64,000 nucleotides of DNA from Clostridioides mangenotii TR. Its GTDB lineage: Bacteria; Bacillota; Clostridia; Peptostreptococcales; Peptostreptococcaceae. Where the stretch lies: the NCBI RefSeq assembly GCF_000498755.1, contig NZ_AXUS01000005.1, positions 62,001-126,000 on the forward strand, read 5' to 3'. The notes beneath the pieces were generated by a model that had not been told where the DNA came from, did no database searches, and was given only the letters and a program-made list of their open reading frames with translations. Within the stretch, counting starts at the first letter, position 1. Each line of letters starts with the position of its first letter. Positions 1 to 8,387 of the stretch are shown piece by piece. A program made the translations under genes and the position numbers.

Positions 1-1
1 T

Positions 2-547
2 GCAGGCGGAATAAATGCTATTGAAGAAATGGCTCACAAGATATTAGAAATACAAAATTTAACAGATCTTGATGAGGGTGTAACAGCGAGTGTAAGTGTT
101 ATTAGCGGTGGTAGAATACCAAATGCAATACCAAAAGACTGTAAAATAGATGTAGACATAAGATTTGACAAAGTTGAAGATATGGATTCAATAAAACAAA
201 AAGTAAATGATATTTGTGCTAAAACTTATGTAGATGGTACAACAACTAAAGTAAGCTACATAGCTCAATTAATGGCTTTTGAAACTACTGAAAATGTTAT
301 GAAATTCTATGATTTTGTAAATGAAGTTTGCCATGAGAACGGTTTCGCGAAGTTTGGATCTAAGAGACTAGGCGGAAGTTCAGACGCAAGTTACTTGACT
401 ATTGCAAACGTTCCCACTCTATGTGCATTTGGTGTTCAAGGTCAATGGAATCATACAGTTAGAGAGTATGCGCTTGTAAATTCAATGTTTGAGAGAGCAA
501 AGATAATATCAACAGTTGTACTTAACTTAGATAGATTTATATACTAA
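2..547 (+). CDS. M20 family zinc metallopeptidase, C-terminal part (5' end outside window)
   Basis: The frame is open from base 2, so the start and the first zinc-ligand motifs lie upstream of the window. What is visible is the second half of an M20/M25/M40 hydrolase: the dimerisation (lid) domain over about the first 110 residues, then the return to the catalytic domain with the GGSSDAS motif (bases 371-391) and a late histidine in a W-N-H-T context, the usual last zinc ligand. The family cleaves dipeptides, carboxy-terminal residues or N-acyl amino acids in the cytosol; the substrate cannot be read from this fragment. It sits 21 bases upstream of a YjiH/YjiG-type membrane pair and is probably co-transcribed with it, which suggests peptide metabolism coupled to a permease. 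Confidence 0.85.
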   Translation, partial: AGGINAIEEMAHKILEIQNLTDLDEGVTASVSVISGGRIPNAIPKDCKIDVDIRFDKVEDMDSIKQKVNDICAKTYVDGTTTKVSYIAQLMAFETTENVMKFYDFVNEVCHENGFAKFGSKRLGGSSDASYLTIANVPTLCAFGVQGQWNHTVREYALVNSMFERAKIISTVVLNLDRFIY

Positions 548-568
548 AAATTGTAGGGGGAATTAAAT

Positions 569-1210
569 ATGGAAAAAGCAAATGAGCCAAATAACGTAAC
601 TTGGAAAGGCTACCTGTCACTATTTTTTCTTATAGTATTATTCTCTGGGGTTTTCAAAGATGCAAATAGTTTTTTAAAGGCATTTGACTTCGCAAACCTT
701 ACAGGAAGCTTTGGACAGATAGTTGATGGAGTAGACTTTACAGGAAAAGGCGGAACTGGAGCTAAAGATGGATTTCTATTCGCTTTAACATTAGTTCCTA
801 CTGTATCACTTGCAGTTGGACTTATAGATGTAGTTGAGACAATGGGGGCAATGAAAGCCGCAGCAAAGCTATTTAATCCTATTCTTAGACCTTTACTTGG
901 AATACCAGGAGCTGCTGGCATAGCCTTCGTATCATCTTTCACTAGTTCGGACGTAGCTTCTATAATGACTAAAGAACTTGTTGAGAGTGGAGATCTGACA
1001 GATGATGAACGTACAATATTCGTAGCATATCAGTATGCAGGTTCAGCCGTAATACTTAATACTATTAATACACAGGCACCTTTACTTCCAATAGCACTTA
1101 TGGCAGTTGGTCCAATAATCTTAATAGAGATATTCTGTAAGTTATTAGGTGCGAATTTAATAAGACTTTATATCAATATAAAAAATAAAAAGCAAGGGAG
1201 TGTTGCATAA
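569..1210 (+). CDS. YjiH-type nucleoside-recognition (GATE) domain membrane protein
   Basis: A 213-residue hydrophobic protein with several membrane segments (about residues 13-30, 70-92, 110-130 and 165-190). The serine/threonine-rich loop after the second segment and the general composition match the SpmA/YjiH class with the nucleoside-recognition (GATE) fold. The family is poorly characterised; in enterobacteria the yjiH and yjiG pair lies beside a dipeptidase gene, as here beside an M20 peptidase. The start is ATG with an AGGGGG site about 9 bases upstream. Its stop overlaps the ATG of the next gene (TAATG), indicating translational coupling. The assignment to this family is from residue pattern only. 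Confidence 0.7.
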   Translation: MEKANEPNNVTWKGYLSLFFLIVLFSGVFKDANSFLKAFDFANLTGSFGQIVDGVDFTGKGGTGAKDGFLFALTLVPTVSLAVGLIDVVETMGAMKAAAKLFNPILRPLLGIPGAAGIAFVSSFTSSDVASIMTKELVESGDLTDDERTIFVAYQYAGSAVILNTINTQAPLLPIALMAVGPIILIEIFCKLLGANLIRLYINIKNKKQGSVA

Positions 1211-1716
1211 TGACTCAACAAGCAGGAAATGTAGTTGAGAATAAAAAACCAAGGAAGTCTGTCGTTGAGATATTTATGAACGGTGCAAAAAAAGGATTTT
1301 ATATAGGTGTAGAACAAATACTACCTGCCATGATAATGGGTTATATGATAGTTACATTCTTACAATTAACAGGACTAGTCGATGTATTTGGTAAGGTATT
1401 TGGACCAGTTATGGGTATCTTTGGACTGCCAGGAGAATCTGTGGTTGTATTGATATCAGCATTCTTTGCAAAAGCAGCAGGTGCGGCTACGGCGGCAAAT
1501 CTATTTGCTCAAGGTCTTATTACAGCTCCACAAGCTACAATACTTATAATGCCGTGTATGTTAATGGGTACACTAGTTGGACATTATGCAAGAATAGTTT
1601 TAGTTGCAAATACTAGTGCAAAATATAGAGGTATATTGTTATTAGTTCCTATATTCGACTCAGTGGTAGGTATGCTACTTATGAGATTATTCTTAACTTT
1701 ATCGGGACTTATGTAA
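1210..1716 (+). CDS. YjiG-type nucleoside-recognition domain membrane protein
   Basis: A 168-residue integral membrane protein, partner of the gene it overlaps by one base. It is alanine/glycine rich around residues 85-115 (FAKAAGAATAAN), typical of the SpmB/YjiG half of this two-gene family, and has hydrophobic segments near residues 35-55, 68-90, 112-125 and 142-165. The pair probably forms one membrane complex; transport of a peptide-derived compound is an inference from the adjacent M20 peptidase. A hairpin terminator follows, closing the operon. Confidence 0.7.
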   Translation: MTQQAGNVVENKKPRKSVVEIFMNGAKKGFYIGVEQILPAMIMGYMIVTFLQLTGLVDVFGKVFGPVMGIFGLPGESVVVLISAFFAKAAGAATAANLFAQGLITAPQATILIMPCMLMGTLVGHYARIVLVANTSAKYRGILLLVPIFDSVVGMLLMRLFLTLSGLM

Positions 1717-1786
1717 TTTGATTATTTTTAAAGTTTGAGTATACAAAATTACAACGTTTGCACAAAGTTGTTCATATAGTTTACAA

Positions 1787-1827
1787 AATATCAAATACAG
1801 TTTATAACTGCATTTGATATTGATTTT
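1787..1827 (+). terminator. Rho-independent terminator after the YjiH/YjiG operon
   Basis: The arms AATATCAAATaCAG and CTGcATTTGATATT pair over 13 of 14 positions around a 7-base loop and are followed by a GATTTTT tail. Confidence 0.65.
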
Positions 1828-1917
1828 TAAATAAAAATTCTAAATTAATTATATTGTAAACCATTGAAATTGGTGATAACATCTTTTTAGAGACATATTA
1901 ATCTAGGAGGATTTGAC

Positions 1918-2457
1918 ATGAAAGAGATATGCTTAAAAAATGATACTAAAGTTGTTATTAGAGATGGAAAAAAAGAAGATGCACAAGCGGTAATCGATTT
2001 CTACAATGAAGTGGGTGGAGAGACTCCATTTTTATCTTTTGGAAAGGGCGAATACAAAGCGTCTCTAGCTGATACAGAGTCCGGTATTGAATCATCAAAG
2101 TCTTCAGAAAACTCTGTAATGCTGATTGCATTTGTAGGAGATGAAATAGCTAGTATAGCTACTATCGATTCTAATCAAAAGGCAAAGGGCAAGCATGTTG
2201 GAGTATTAGGTATAGTTGTAAAAGAGAAGTACTGGGGAATTGGACTTGGCAAAGAACTTATGATAGATCTAATAGAATGGTGTAAGGGCAACGGAATCAC
2301 TAAGAAAATAACTCTTGTTACCAATGAAGAAAATACTAAAGCAATTGAACTTTACAAAAAAGTAGGGTTTGGTGTAGATGCAATACTTGAAAAAGAGAAT
2401 TTTTATGGTGGAAAGTACACTAATTTAGTAAGAATGTCATTACTTTTTGGCATATAG
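1918..2457 (+). CDS. GNAT family N-acetyltransferase
   Basis: A 179-residue protein of the Gcn5-related N-acetyltransferase fold. The acetyl-CoA pyrophosphate loop is seen as YWGIGLGKEL (about residues 104-113), preceded by the beta-4 strand VGVLGIVVK and followed by the NEENTKAIELYKKVGF signature of the C-terminal half. Such enzymes acetylate amines, amino acids, peptides or antibiotics; nothing here fixes the substrate. The start is ATG with TAGGAGG 7-8 bases upstream. It stands alone between two hairpin terminators, so it is probably monocistronic. Confidence 0.85.
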   Translation: MKEICLKNDTKVVIRDGKKEDAQAVIDFYNEVGGETPFLSFGKGEYKASLADTESGIESSKSSENSVMLIAFVGDEIASIATIDSNQKAKGKHVGVLGIVVKEKYWGIGLGKELMIDLIEWCKGNGITKKITLVTNEENTKAIELYKKVGFGVDAILEKENFYGGKYTNLVRMSLLFGI

Positions 2458-2506
2458 TCTTATATATGATTTTTTTCTTGCAATAAATTAACTAAATTAC
2501 GATATT

Positions 2507-2535
2507 AAAAGACTAGATATATATCTAGTCTTTTT
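2507..2535 (+). terminator. Rho-independent terminator after the GNAT gene
   Basis: A perfect inverted repeat AAAAGACTAGATA/TATCTAGTCTTTT around a tiny loop followed by a T-run; the A-run on the left makes it potentially bidirectional. Confidence 0.8.
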
Positions 2536-2751
2536 GATGTTTTTTGTATAAATTTATCGTAAAAACCAATATTTAATATAATAAATAAAGAATATTTATT
2601 ATTCTAATTATATTAATGAGTTTAAAATATGAATATTTAAATCACTGCAGTTGTGTTAATTAAAGAATTTTAGAATTATGTTGTTGTTGAGTTTTATGAT
2701 ATAATCAATACATAAAACTAATAAATTTCTAAGATAATTTGGAGGAATAAA

Positions 2752-4752
2752 ATGAAAAAGTTGTCTAATATATCTTACGAGTATTTGAACAGCAAACTTA
2801 AATATTTGAGATTATTATCAAAGACTTACCCTAGCATTTCAGAAGCTAGTGCAGAAGTAATAAATCTAGAAGCAACTCTAAATCTTCCAAAAGGAACTGA
2901 GCATTTTGTAACCGATTTACACGGTGAATACGAGCCTTTTGTACACGTATTAAAAAATGGATCTGGAGTTATAAAAAGAAAAATAGAAGAGCTTTTTGCA
3001 GGAACACTATCTGAAAAAGAAAAAAAGATGTTAGCTACATTAGTGTACTATCCTGAGCAAAAACTAGACCTTATAATAGAGCAAGAGACTAATATGGAGG
3101 AATTCTACAGACTAAATATATACAGACTTATTGAACTTTGTAGATACGCTTCTAGTAAATACACGAGACTAAAAGTTAGAAAACTTTTACCTGATGAATT
3201 TAAATATATAATAGAAGAATTATTACACGAAGATATAAAGAGTGAACATAAAGAAAAATACTTTAAAAGCATAGTAGAGACAATTATAGAAGTCGATAGA
3301 GCTAAGGAATTTGTAATAGACATATCTACAGTTATACAAAAACTTGTAGTGGATAGATTACATGTTATAGGTGATATATATGACAGGGGGCCTAGACCCG
3401 ATATAATTGTAGACAAACTTATGGAGCATCACTCTGTAGATATACAGTGGGGAAATCACGATATACTTTGGATGGGGGCTGCTGCTGGAGAGAAGACTTG
3501 TATAGCCAATGCCCTTAGGATTTCTGCTAGGTATGCAAACTTAGATATACTAGAAGATATTTACGGAATAAATCTTCTTCCTCTAGCTACATTTTCACTA
3601 GATACTTATAAAGACGATCCATGTGATCAATTTATGCCGAAAATAAGCGATCAAAACTTTACAACTAGGGAAAAGTATTTAATGGCTAAAATGCACAAGG
3701 CTATAAGTATAATTCAGTTTAAACTCGAGGGAGAAGTTATCAAAAGAAGACCAGAGTTTGAAATGGACAATAGGCTTCTGCTGGATATGATAGACTACGA
3801 TTTGTCTACAATAAATTTAAAGGGCAAGACTTACGAGTTAAACGATACTAATTTCCCTACAATAGATAAAAATGATCCATATAGACTATCTGAAGAAGAA
3901 AATATGGTAATGGAGAGATTAGCAACTTCGTTTAAAGGAAGTGAGAAGCTCCAAAAACACATTTCTTTTCTCTTTACAAAAGGAAGTATATATTTAAGAG
4001 CAAACTCAAATCTGCTAATACATGGATGCGTACCATTAAATGAAGATGGAAGTTTTATGCCTATGACTATAAAAGGAGAAGAATTCTCGGGAAAAGAACT
4101 AATGTTAAAAATGGAGTCTACAATTAGAGAAGGATTCTTTATGCAGAAGAGATGCCCAAACAAGCAATACGGTATGGATATGATGTGGTATATGTGGACT
4201 GGTAAATGTTCTTCACTGTTTGGAAAAGACGATATGACGACATTTGAGAGATATTTTATAGATGATAAAGAATCACATAAAGAAAAGAAAAATCCGTATT
4301 ACAATCTTAGAGAAGACGAAAAAGTTTGTAGAAGTATATTTGATGAATTTGGCTTGGACTACGAGGAATCCCATATAATCAACGGTCATGTTCCAGTGGA
4401 AAGTAAAAAAGGGGAAAGCCCAATAAAAGCCAATGGAAGAATTCTAGTAATAGATGGAGGTTTCTCTAGAGCTTACCAGAGAAAGACTGGTATTGCTGGT
4501 TATACACTTATATACAACTCAAGAACACTGCAGCTAGTGTCACATGAGCCATTTAGCTCTGCAGAAGAAGCTATAGAAAATGAGAGCGATATACTTTCAA
4601 CTACTGCTGTAGTTGAGCATAAAGCCAGTAGAAAAATGGTCAGAGATACAGATGATGGGGAAGTTATTCAGGAGAAAATAGACGACTTAAAACTACTACT
4701 TTTGGCTTACAAAAAGGGGTTAATTAAATCAGGCCAAGATAATTTAGTTTAA
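2752..4752 (+). CDS. fbp: Fructose-1,6-bisphosphatase, class III
   Basis: A 666-residue protein matching the class III FBPase of Firmicutes (about 640-670 residues). It hydrolyses fructose 1,6-bisphosphate to fructose 6-phosphate in gluconeogenesis. The calcineurin-like metallophosphoesterase motifs are clear: D-L-H-G-E near residue 60, [11 protein letters not shown] near residue 206, [10 protein letters not shown] near residue 232, and a late N-G-H-V-P motif near residue 544. The start is ATG with GGAGGAATAAA spacing. A TATAAT -10 box at 2700-2705 lies in the upstream gap but no convincing -35 was found. A PLP-enzyme gene follows after 27 bases and may be co-transcribed. Confidence 0.95.
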   Translation: MKKLSNISYEYLNSKLKYLRLLSKTYPSISEASAEVINLEATLNLPKGTEHFVTDLHGEYEPFVHVLKNGSGVIKRKIEELFAGTLSEKEKKMLATLVYYPEQKLDLIIEQETNMEEFYRLNIYRLIELCRYASSKYTRLKVRKLLPDEFKYIIEELLHEDIKSEHKEKYFKSIVETIIEVDRAKEFVIDISTVIQKLVVDRLHVIGDIYDRGPRPDIIVDKLMEHHSVDIQWGNHDILWMGAAAGEKTCIANALRISARYANLDILEDIYGINLLPLATFSLDTYKDDPCDQFMPKISDQNFTTREKYLMAKMHKAISIIQFKLEGEVIKRRPEFEMDNRLLLDMIDYDLSTINLKGKTYELNDTNFPTIDKNDPYRLSEEENMVMERLATSFKGSEKLQKHISFLFTKGSIYLRANSNLLIHGCVPLNEDGSFMPMTIKGEEFSGKELMLKMESTIREGFFMQKRCPNKQYGMDMMWYMWTGKCSSLFGKDDMTTFERYFIDDKESHKEKKNPYYNLREDEKVCRSIFDEFGLDYEESHIINGHVPVESKKGESPIKANGRILVIDGGFSRAYQRKTGIAGYTLIYNSRTLQLVSHEPFSSAEEAIENESDILSTTAVVEHKASRKMVRDTDDGEVIQEKIDDLKLLLLAYKKGLIKSGQDNLV

Positions 4753-4779
4753 ATATAATTTAAAAAGGGGATAAAGTCT

Positions 4780-5892
4780 ATGAAAATCAAAGAATTGTCT
4801 ACACCGAATTTTATATTAAATTTAGATGCACTAGAGAATAATATAAAAACTGTTCAGGAGCTGAGCGACAAAAACAAAAAAGAGCTTTGGCCTATGACGA
4901 AGACTCATAAATCAACTGCGATAGCAAAGATGCAAATTAAGTATGGAGCTAAAGGTCTTTTAGTAGGAACTGTGGATGAAGCTGAATCTTTTATGAATGC
5001 TGGAGTAAAAGAAATAACTTTTCCATATCCGATAGCTAATCCAGTTGATATAAAAAGAGTAATAGATCTTTCAAAACAGGGAAGAGTTATACTTAGTTTT
5101 GACAACGTAGAAAGTGCAAAAATATGGAATAAAATGTTAGTAGAATTAAACTCTGCTTTTGAGTACTTTATTCTAATAAATTCAGGACTTAATAGACTAG
5201 GGGTACTTCCAGAAGACTGTGTAGAGTTAGCAAAGAAATTATCAGAGTTTAAAAACTTAAAGTTAATTGGTATAAGTACTCACCCAGGTCATGTCTATGG
5301 AATCACTTCTGGTAGTGAAATAGCAGAAATATCAAGACAGGAAATTGCTGCTATGTCAACAGCTAAAAATGCACTATTGGAAAATGATTTTGATGTAGAT
5401 GTAGTTGCTTCAGGAAGTACGCCTACATTCTTTGATGTTGTAGACGATGAAGCTTTGGGTGTACTTAGACCAGGAAATTATGTGTTTTACGATAATATTC
5501 AGTTGTCACTAGATGTATGTAAAGAAGAAGATTGTTCTCTGACTGTTCTTGGGACAATAATATCAAGGCCAAGTGAAAATCTATTTATAGTAGATGTTGG
5601 AAGTAAGTGTTTGGGACTAGATAAAGGAGCTCATGGCAGTGCTTTAATAACTGGATTCGGAAGAGTTAAGGGACGCGATGAATTAAGCGTAATCGGCTTA
5701 TCTGAAGAAGTTGGAAAAATACAAATAGAAGGCGACACCGACTTAAGTATTGGCGATAAAATAGAGATAATACCAAACCACTCTTGTTCTTGTTTAAATA
5801 TGACAAGTTATGTTATTGGATATAGAGGGGATGAAGTTTCTGAGATAATAAATATCGATGTAAGAGGTAACTCTAAAAAGCCAATTATATAA
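4780..5892 (+). CDS. PLP enzyme of the D-threonine aldolase / D-serine dehydratase (fold III) type
   Basis: A 370-residue protein with an alanine-racemase-like N-terminal barrel and a C-terminal metal-site domain. The motif TKTHK (K41-T-H43-K44) contains the PLP lysine region, and PNHSCSC near the end gives H334 and C336, which correspond to the divalent-metal ligands of low-specificity D-threonine aldolases and eukaryotic D-serine dehydratases. It probably acts on D-beta-hydroxy amino acids in the cytosol; aldolase and dehydratase activities cannot be separated by sequence. The start is ATG with AAAAGGGGAT upstream. A strong terminator follows directly. Confidence 0.8.
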   Translation: MKIKELSTPNFILNLDALENNIKTVQELSDKNKKELWPMTKTHKSTAIAKMQIKYGAKGLLVGTVDEAESFMNAGVKEITFPYPIANPVDIKRVIDLSKQGRVILSFDNVESAKIWNKMLVELNSAFEYFILINSGLNRLGVLPEDCVELAKKLSEFKNLKLIGISTHPGHVYGITSGSEIAEISRQEIAAMSTAKNALLENDFDVDVVASGSTPTFFDVVDDEALGVLRPGNYVFYDNIQLSLDVCKEEDCSLTVLGTIISRPSENLFIVDVGSKCLGLDKGAHGSALITGFGRVKGRDELSVIGLSEEVGKIQIEGDTDLSIGDKIEIIPNHSCSCLNMTSYVIGYRGDEVSEIINIDVRGNSKKPII

Positions 5893-5904
5893 AATTATTT
5901 TAGC

Positions 5905-5948
5905 AAAAACCCCTAAATTACAATTAAATTGTAATTTAGGGGTTTTTA
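5905..5948 (+). terminator. Strong Rho-independent terminator
   Basis: A near-perfect 18-20 bp stem (AAAACCCCTAAATTACAA and its complement) around a 4-6 base loop ends in a T-run. The A-run on the left makes it potentially bidirectional. Confidence 0.92.
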
Positions 5949-6149
5949 TAGTTCGAGTTATCTAAAGTTTTTTGAAAAGTTAGATACGTTTTCTGAAAAA
6001 TTAATTGAAGTGTTTCCTGAGGTTTTGGAAAACGATTAAATTAATATATGTAGGAATTTTATATCAATTGGAATGATAAAGTCATTAGGCTTTGATTCAG
6101 TAGTTGATATTGAGATTTCTACCTTTTTTATGCTCCATTAAAATTTCTG
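5949..6149 (+). other. Intergenic stretch with possible coding relics
   Basis: No intact gene is visible. Two short open stretches read like protein: about 26 codons ending in a TAA near 6040 (contains KLDTFSEKLIEVFPEVLEND) and about 28 codons ending near 6141 (contains SIGMIKSLGFDSVVDIEIS). Neither has a start or SD site. They may be remains of a decayed gene or chance open frames in AT-rich DNA. Confidence 0.3.
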
Positions 6150-6179
6150 GTTATATTTTAGGACATGTAAAAATAGAAT
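6150..6179 (+). promoter_or_regulatory. Candidate sigma-E promoter of the spoIIIA operon
   Basis: GTTATATT (6150-6157), 14 bases, then AATAGAAT (6172-6179). Against the sigma-E consensus known from Bacillus (GTCATATT, 13-15 bases, CATACAAT) this is 7/8 and 6/8. It would start transcription about 20 bases before the spoIIIAA ATG. The spoIIIA operon is a known sigma-E target, which supports the call. Confidence 0.6.
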
Positions 6180-6206
6180 TATATAAACAAGAGAGGAGGA
6201 CAAGGA

Positions 6207-7193
6207 ATGAATAAATTGCCAAGAGAAATAATCAAATCACTGTCGCCACACATAAGAGAAAAGATAGAAAAAATATCTAGAGAAGATGTAAGAATTACAG
6301 GAAATTTTGAAATAGAAGAGATAAGATTAAGAGCTAATAAACCGCTTATATTGAATGCAAACAACACAGACTATTTCTACGATGTAGATACAGAGGGTCT
6401 AAGTATCTATCCGATAAATCCTTATATAGTTACAAAGGAGGATGTGGAGCAGACTTTTCAAATAATTTGCAAGTACTCAATACACTCTTTTATGGACGAT
6501 ATACAAAAAGGATTTATTACACTTAGCGGAGGACATAGGGTTGGATTAGTTGGAAAAGTAATAGTTGAAAATGGACAAGTAAAGAATATCAAGCACATAT
6601 CATCTTTAAATATAAGGGTTTCAAGGGAGATAAAGGGATGTGCTGATAAGATATTAGGATATATAGTAGTAGGAAAAAACAAAGTAAACAATACAATAAT
6701 AATATCTCCGCCTCAATGTGGGAAGACGACTCTTTTGAGAGATATAGTTAGAAATTTAAGCAATGGAAATGAACAGCTGGGATTTCATGGTATGAAAGTA
6801 TCGCTTATAGATGAACGTAATGAGATAGCTGGATCGTATTTAGGGGTTCCACAAATGGACGTTGGAATTAGGACAGACATAATTGAGACATGCCCTAAAG
6901 AACTTGGAATAACTATGTTACTTAGATCGATGTCGCCTAATATAATAGTTACAGATGAAATAGGAAGTGAGCAGGAAGTAAAATCATTGTACACGGCTCT
7001 AAATGGAGGGGTAAGCCTGATAACAACTGTACATGGGGATTCTATTGAAGATATAAAAAATAGAAGAGAGCTAAGCAGGCTGCTTGATGAAGAGCTATTT
7101 AAAAAAGCTATAATACTCTCCGCAAAAAATGGGGCGGGAACAATAGAAAAAATATATGATCTAGTAGAAAAGAGATGGTATTTTGCAAATTAA
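6207..7193 (+). CDS. spoIIIAA: Stage III sporulation ATPase SpoIIIAA
   Basis: A 328-residue secretion-type ATPase that energises the SpoIIIA-SpoIIQ channel between mother cell and forespore. The Walker A region reads S-P-P-Q-C-G-K173-T-T with a serine where the first glycine of GxxxxGKT is expected, and Walker B is IIVTDE. The start ATG has GAGGAGGA 8 bases upstream. It is the first gene of the spoIIIAA-AH operon behind a sigma-E-like promoter. Its last bases overlap the possible TTG start of spoIIIAB. Confidence 0.95.
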   Translation: MNKLPREIIKSLSPHIREKIEKISREDVRITGNFEIEEIRLRANKPLILNANNTDYFYDVDTEGLSIYPINPYIVTKEDVEQTFQIICKYSIHSFMDDIQKGFITLSGGHRVGLVGKVIVENGQVKNIKHISSLNIRVSREIKGCADKILGYIVVGKNKVNNTIIISPPQCGKTTLLRDIVRNLSNGNEQLGFHGMKVSLIDERNEIAGSYLGVPQMDVGIRTDIIETCPKELGITMLLRSMSPNIIVTDEIGSEQEVKSLYTALNGGVSLITTVHGDSIEDIKNRRELSRLLDEELFKKAIILSAKNGAGTIEKIYDLVEKRWYFAN

Positions 7194-7704
7194 AATAATG
7201 CTAATAGGATTTCTGATAGGTAGTAGTTATTTGATAGGTGAATACATCTATAAAATGTATGTAAGTAGGCACAGGCAAATAAACGACCTTATAAGAATTC
7301 TCGAAATAATAAGGATGGATTTATCCTTTGGAATGTACACATTAGAAGAGATATTTGACAGAGTTGGGGATAAAGATTCTTCTGTTTACTCTAGATTTTT
7401 TAAAAGCATGTCATACGGTTTAAAGAGTGATGATATAGGCACTCTTGATGAAATATTAACCTGTAATATTGGTATTTTAAATAAGGATACGTATTTAGCA
7501 TCTAAGGAAGTAGATGAAGTGAATAAATTGATTGCGACTTTGGGAAAAAGCGATGTAGAATCTCAACAAAGGATGATAGACCTTACAATTGAGAATTTAA
7601 AGAAACATACTAGTGAGACAAAAGAAGATATAACAAAAAAGGGGATGCTTTACAAAAAATTAGTGACATTTGTAGGTATTGGTGTATGTATAGTTTTATT
7701 TTAA
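7183..7704 (+). CDS. spoIIIAB: Stage III sporulation protein SpoIIIAB
   Basis: A 173-residue protein with one N-terminal membrane segment (about residues 5-20) and a terminal hydrophobic segment (about 158-173) bracketing a helical, charged middle, as in SpoIIIAB, a membrane component of the SpoIIIA-SpoIIQ channel. The start is either TTG at 7183, overlapping spoIIIAA by 11 bases and preceded by an AGAGATGG site, or ATG at 7198 without a clear SD; I prefer the TTG. The position between spoIIIAA and spoIIIAC is diagnostic. Confidence 0.88.
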   Translation: MQIKIMLIGFLIGSSYLIGEYIYKMYVSRHRQINDLIRILEIIRMDLSFGMYTLEEIFDRVGDKDSSVYSRFFKSMSYGLKSDDIGTLDEILTCNIGILNKDTYLASKEVDEVNKLIATLGKSDVESQQRMIDLTIENLKKHTSETKEDITKKGMLYKKLVTFVGIGVCIVLF

Positions 7705-7732
7705 AAAATAAATTCTACTGAGGGGTGATAAT

Positions 7733-7930
7733 GTGGATATAACTTTAATTCTAAAGGTAGCAGGTATAGGAGTTCTTATTTCAGTGTTAAATATGGTTTT
7801 AGAAAAGACTGATAGAAAGGACTGGACGGGACTTACAACTTTAGCCGGCGTAATAATAGTTCTTGGACTTGTAATAACAGAGATAAGTACACTTTTTAAC
7901 ACTGTTAGAACGATGTTTCAACTTTACTAG
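7733..7930 (+). CDS. spoIIIAC: Stage III sporulation protein SpoIIIAC
   Basis: A 65-residue protein with two membrane segments (about residues 5-22 and 35-52), the standard size for SpoIIIAC, a small integral-membrane part of the mother-cell side of the feeding-tube channel. The start is GTG with GAGGGGTGATAAT ahead of it. The sequence ends in F-Q-L-Y shortly after the second helix. Confidence 0.92.
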   Translation: MDITLILKVAGIGVLISVLNMVLEKTDRKDWTGLTTLAGVIIVLGLVITEISTLFNTVRTMFQLY

Positions 7931-7944
7931 TAGGTGGTGATAAT

Positions 7945-8334
7945 TTGGAAATAATGCAATTAATCGGAGTTGCACTCGTTTCAACTACACTCTGCTTAGT
8001 AATAAAAAAAGATAGACCTGAAATAGCGAATTTTATAGCAATTATTGCAGGCGTAATAATACTAATGTCTGTAGTATATAAACTCAATTTTATTATTGAG
8101 GGAATACAGGGATTAGCAGACAAAGCAAATATTCCTACAATGTATATATCCTTAATTATAAAATTGATAGGAATTGCGTATTTAGTGGAGTTCGCTATTT
8201 CACTTTGCAAGGATTGTGGGGAAAACAATATAGCCTCAAAACTTGAATTTGGAGGAAAGATAGTTGTAATGTCGATGTCTTTTCCAATTTTATTATCTAT
8301 TGTGGAGATGGTACTTAGTATTATTCCATCGTAA
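7945..8334 (+). CDS. spoIIIAD: Stage III sporulation protein SpoIIIAD
   Basis: A 129-residue membrane protein with hydrophobic segments at about residues 5-20, 28-48, 70-95 and 108-127. Size and order match SpoIIIAD, which resembles an enlarged SpoIIIAC. It starts at TTG, with AGGTGGTGATAAT immediately upstream, 14 bases after spoIIIAC. Confidence 0.9.
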   Translation: MEIMQLIGVALVSTTLCLVIKKDRPEIANFIAIIAGVIILMSVVYKLNFIIEGIQGLADKANIPTMYISLIIKLIGIAYLVEFAISLCKDCGENNIASKLEFGGKIVVMSMSFPILLSIVEMVLSIIPS

Positions 8335-8387
8335 AGAATGAGAGTGCAATATAAATACTTATAGCTAATGCGAGGAGTAGATAACTT

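Noticed and set aside
5949-6149. Possible decayed gene before spoIIIAA
   Set aside because: Two fragments in different frames, no start, no family recognised; listed only as an intergenic note.
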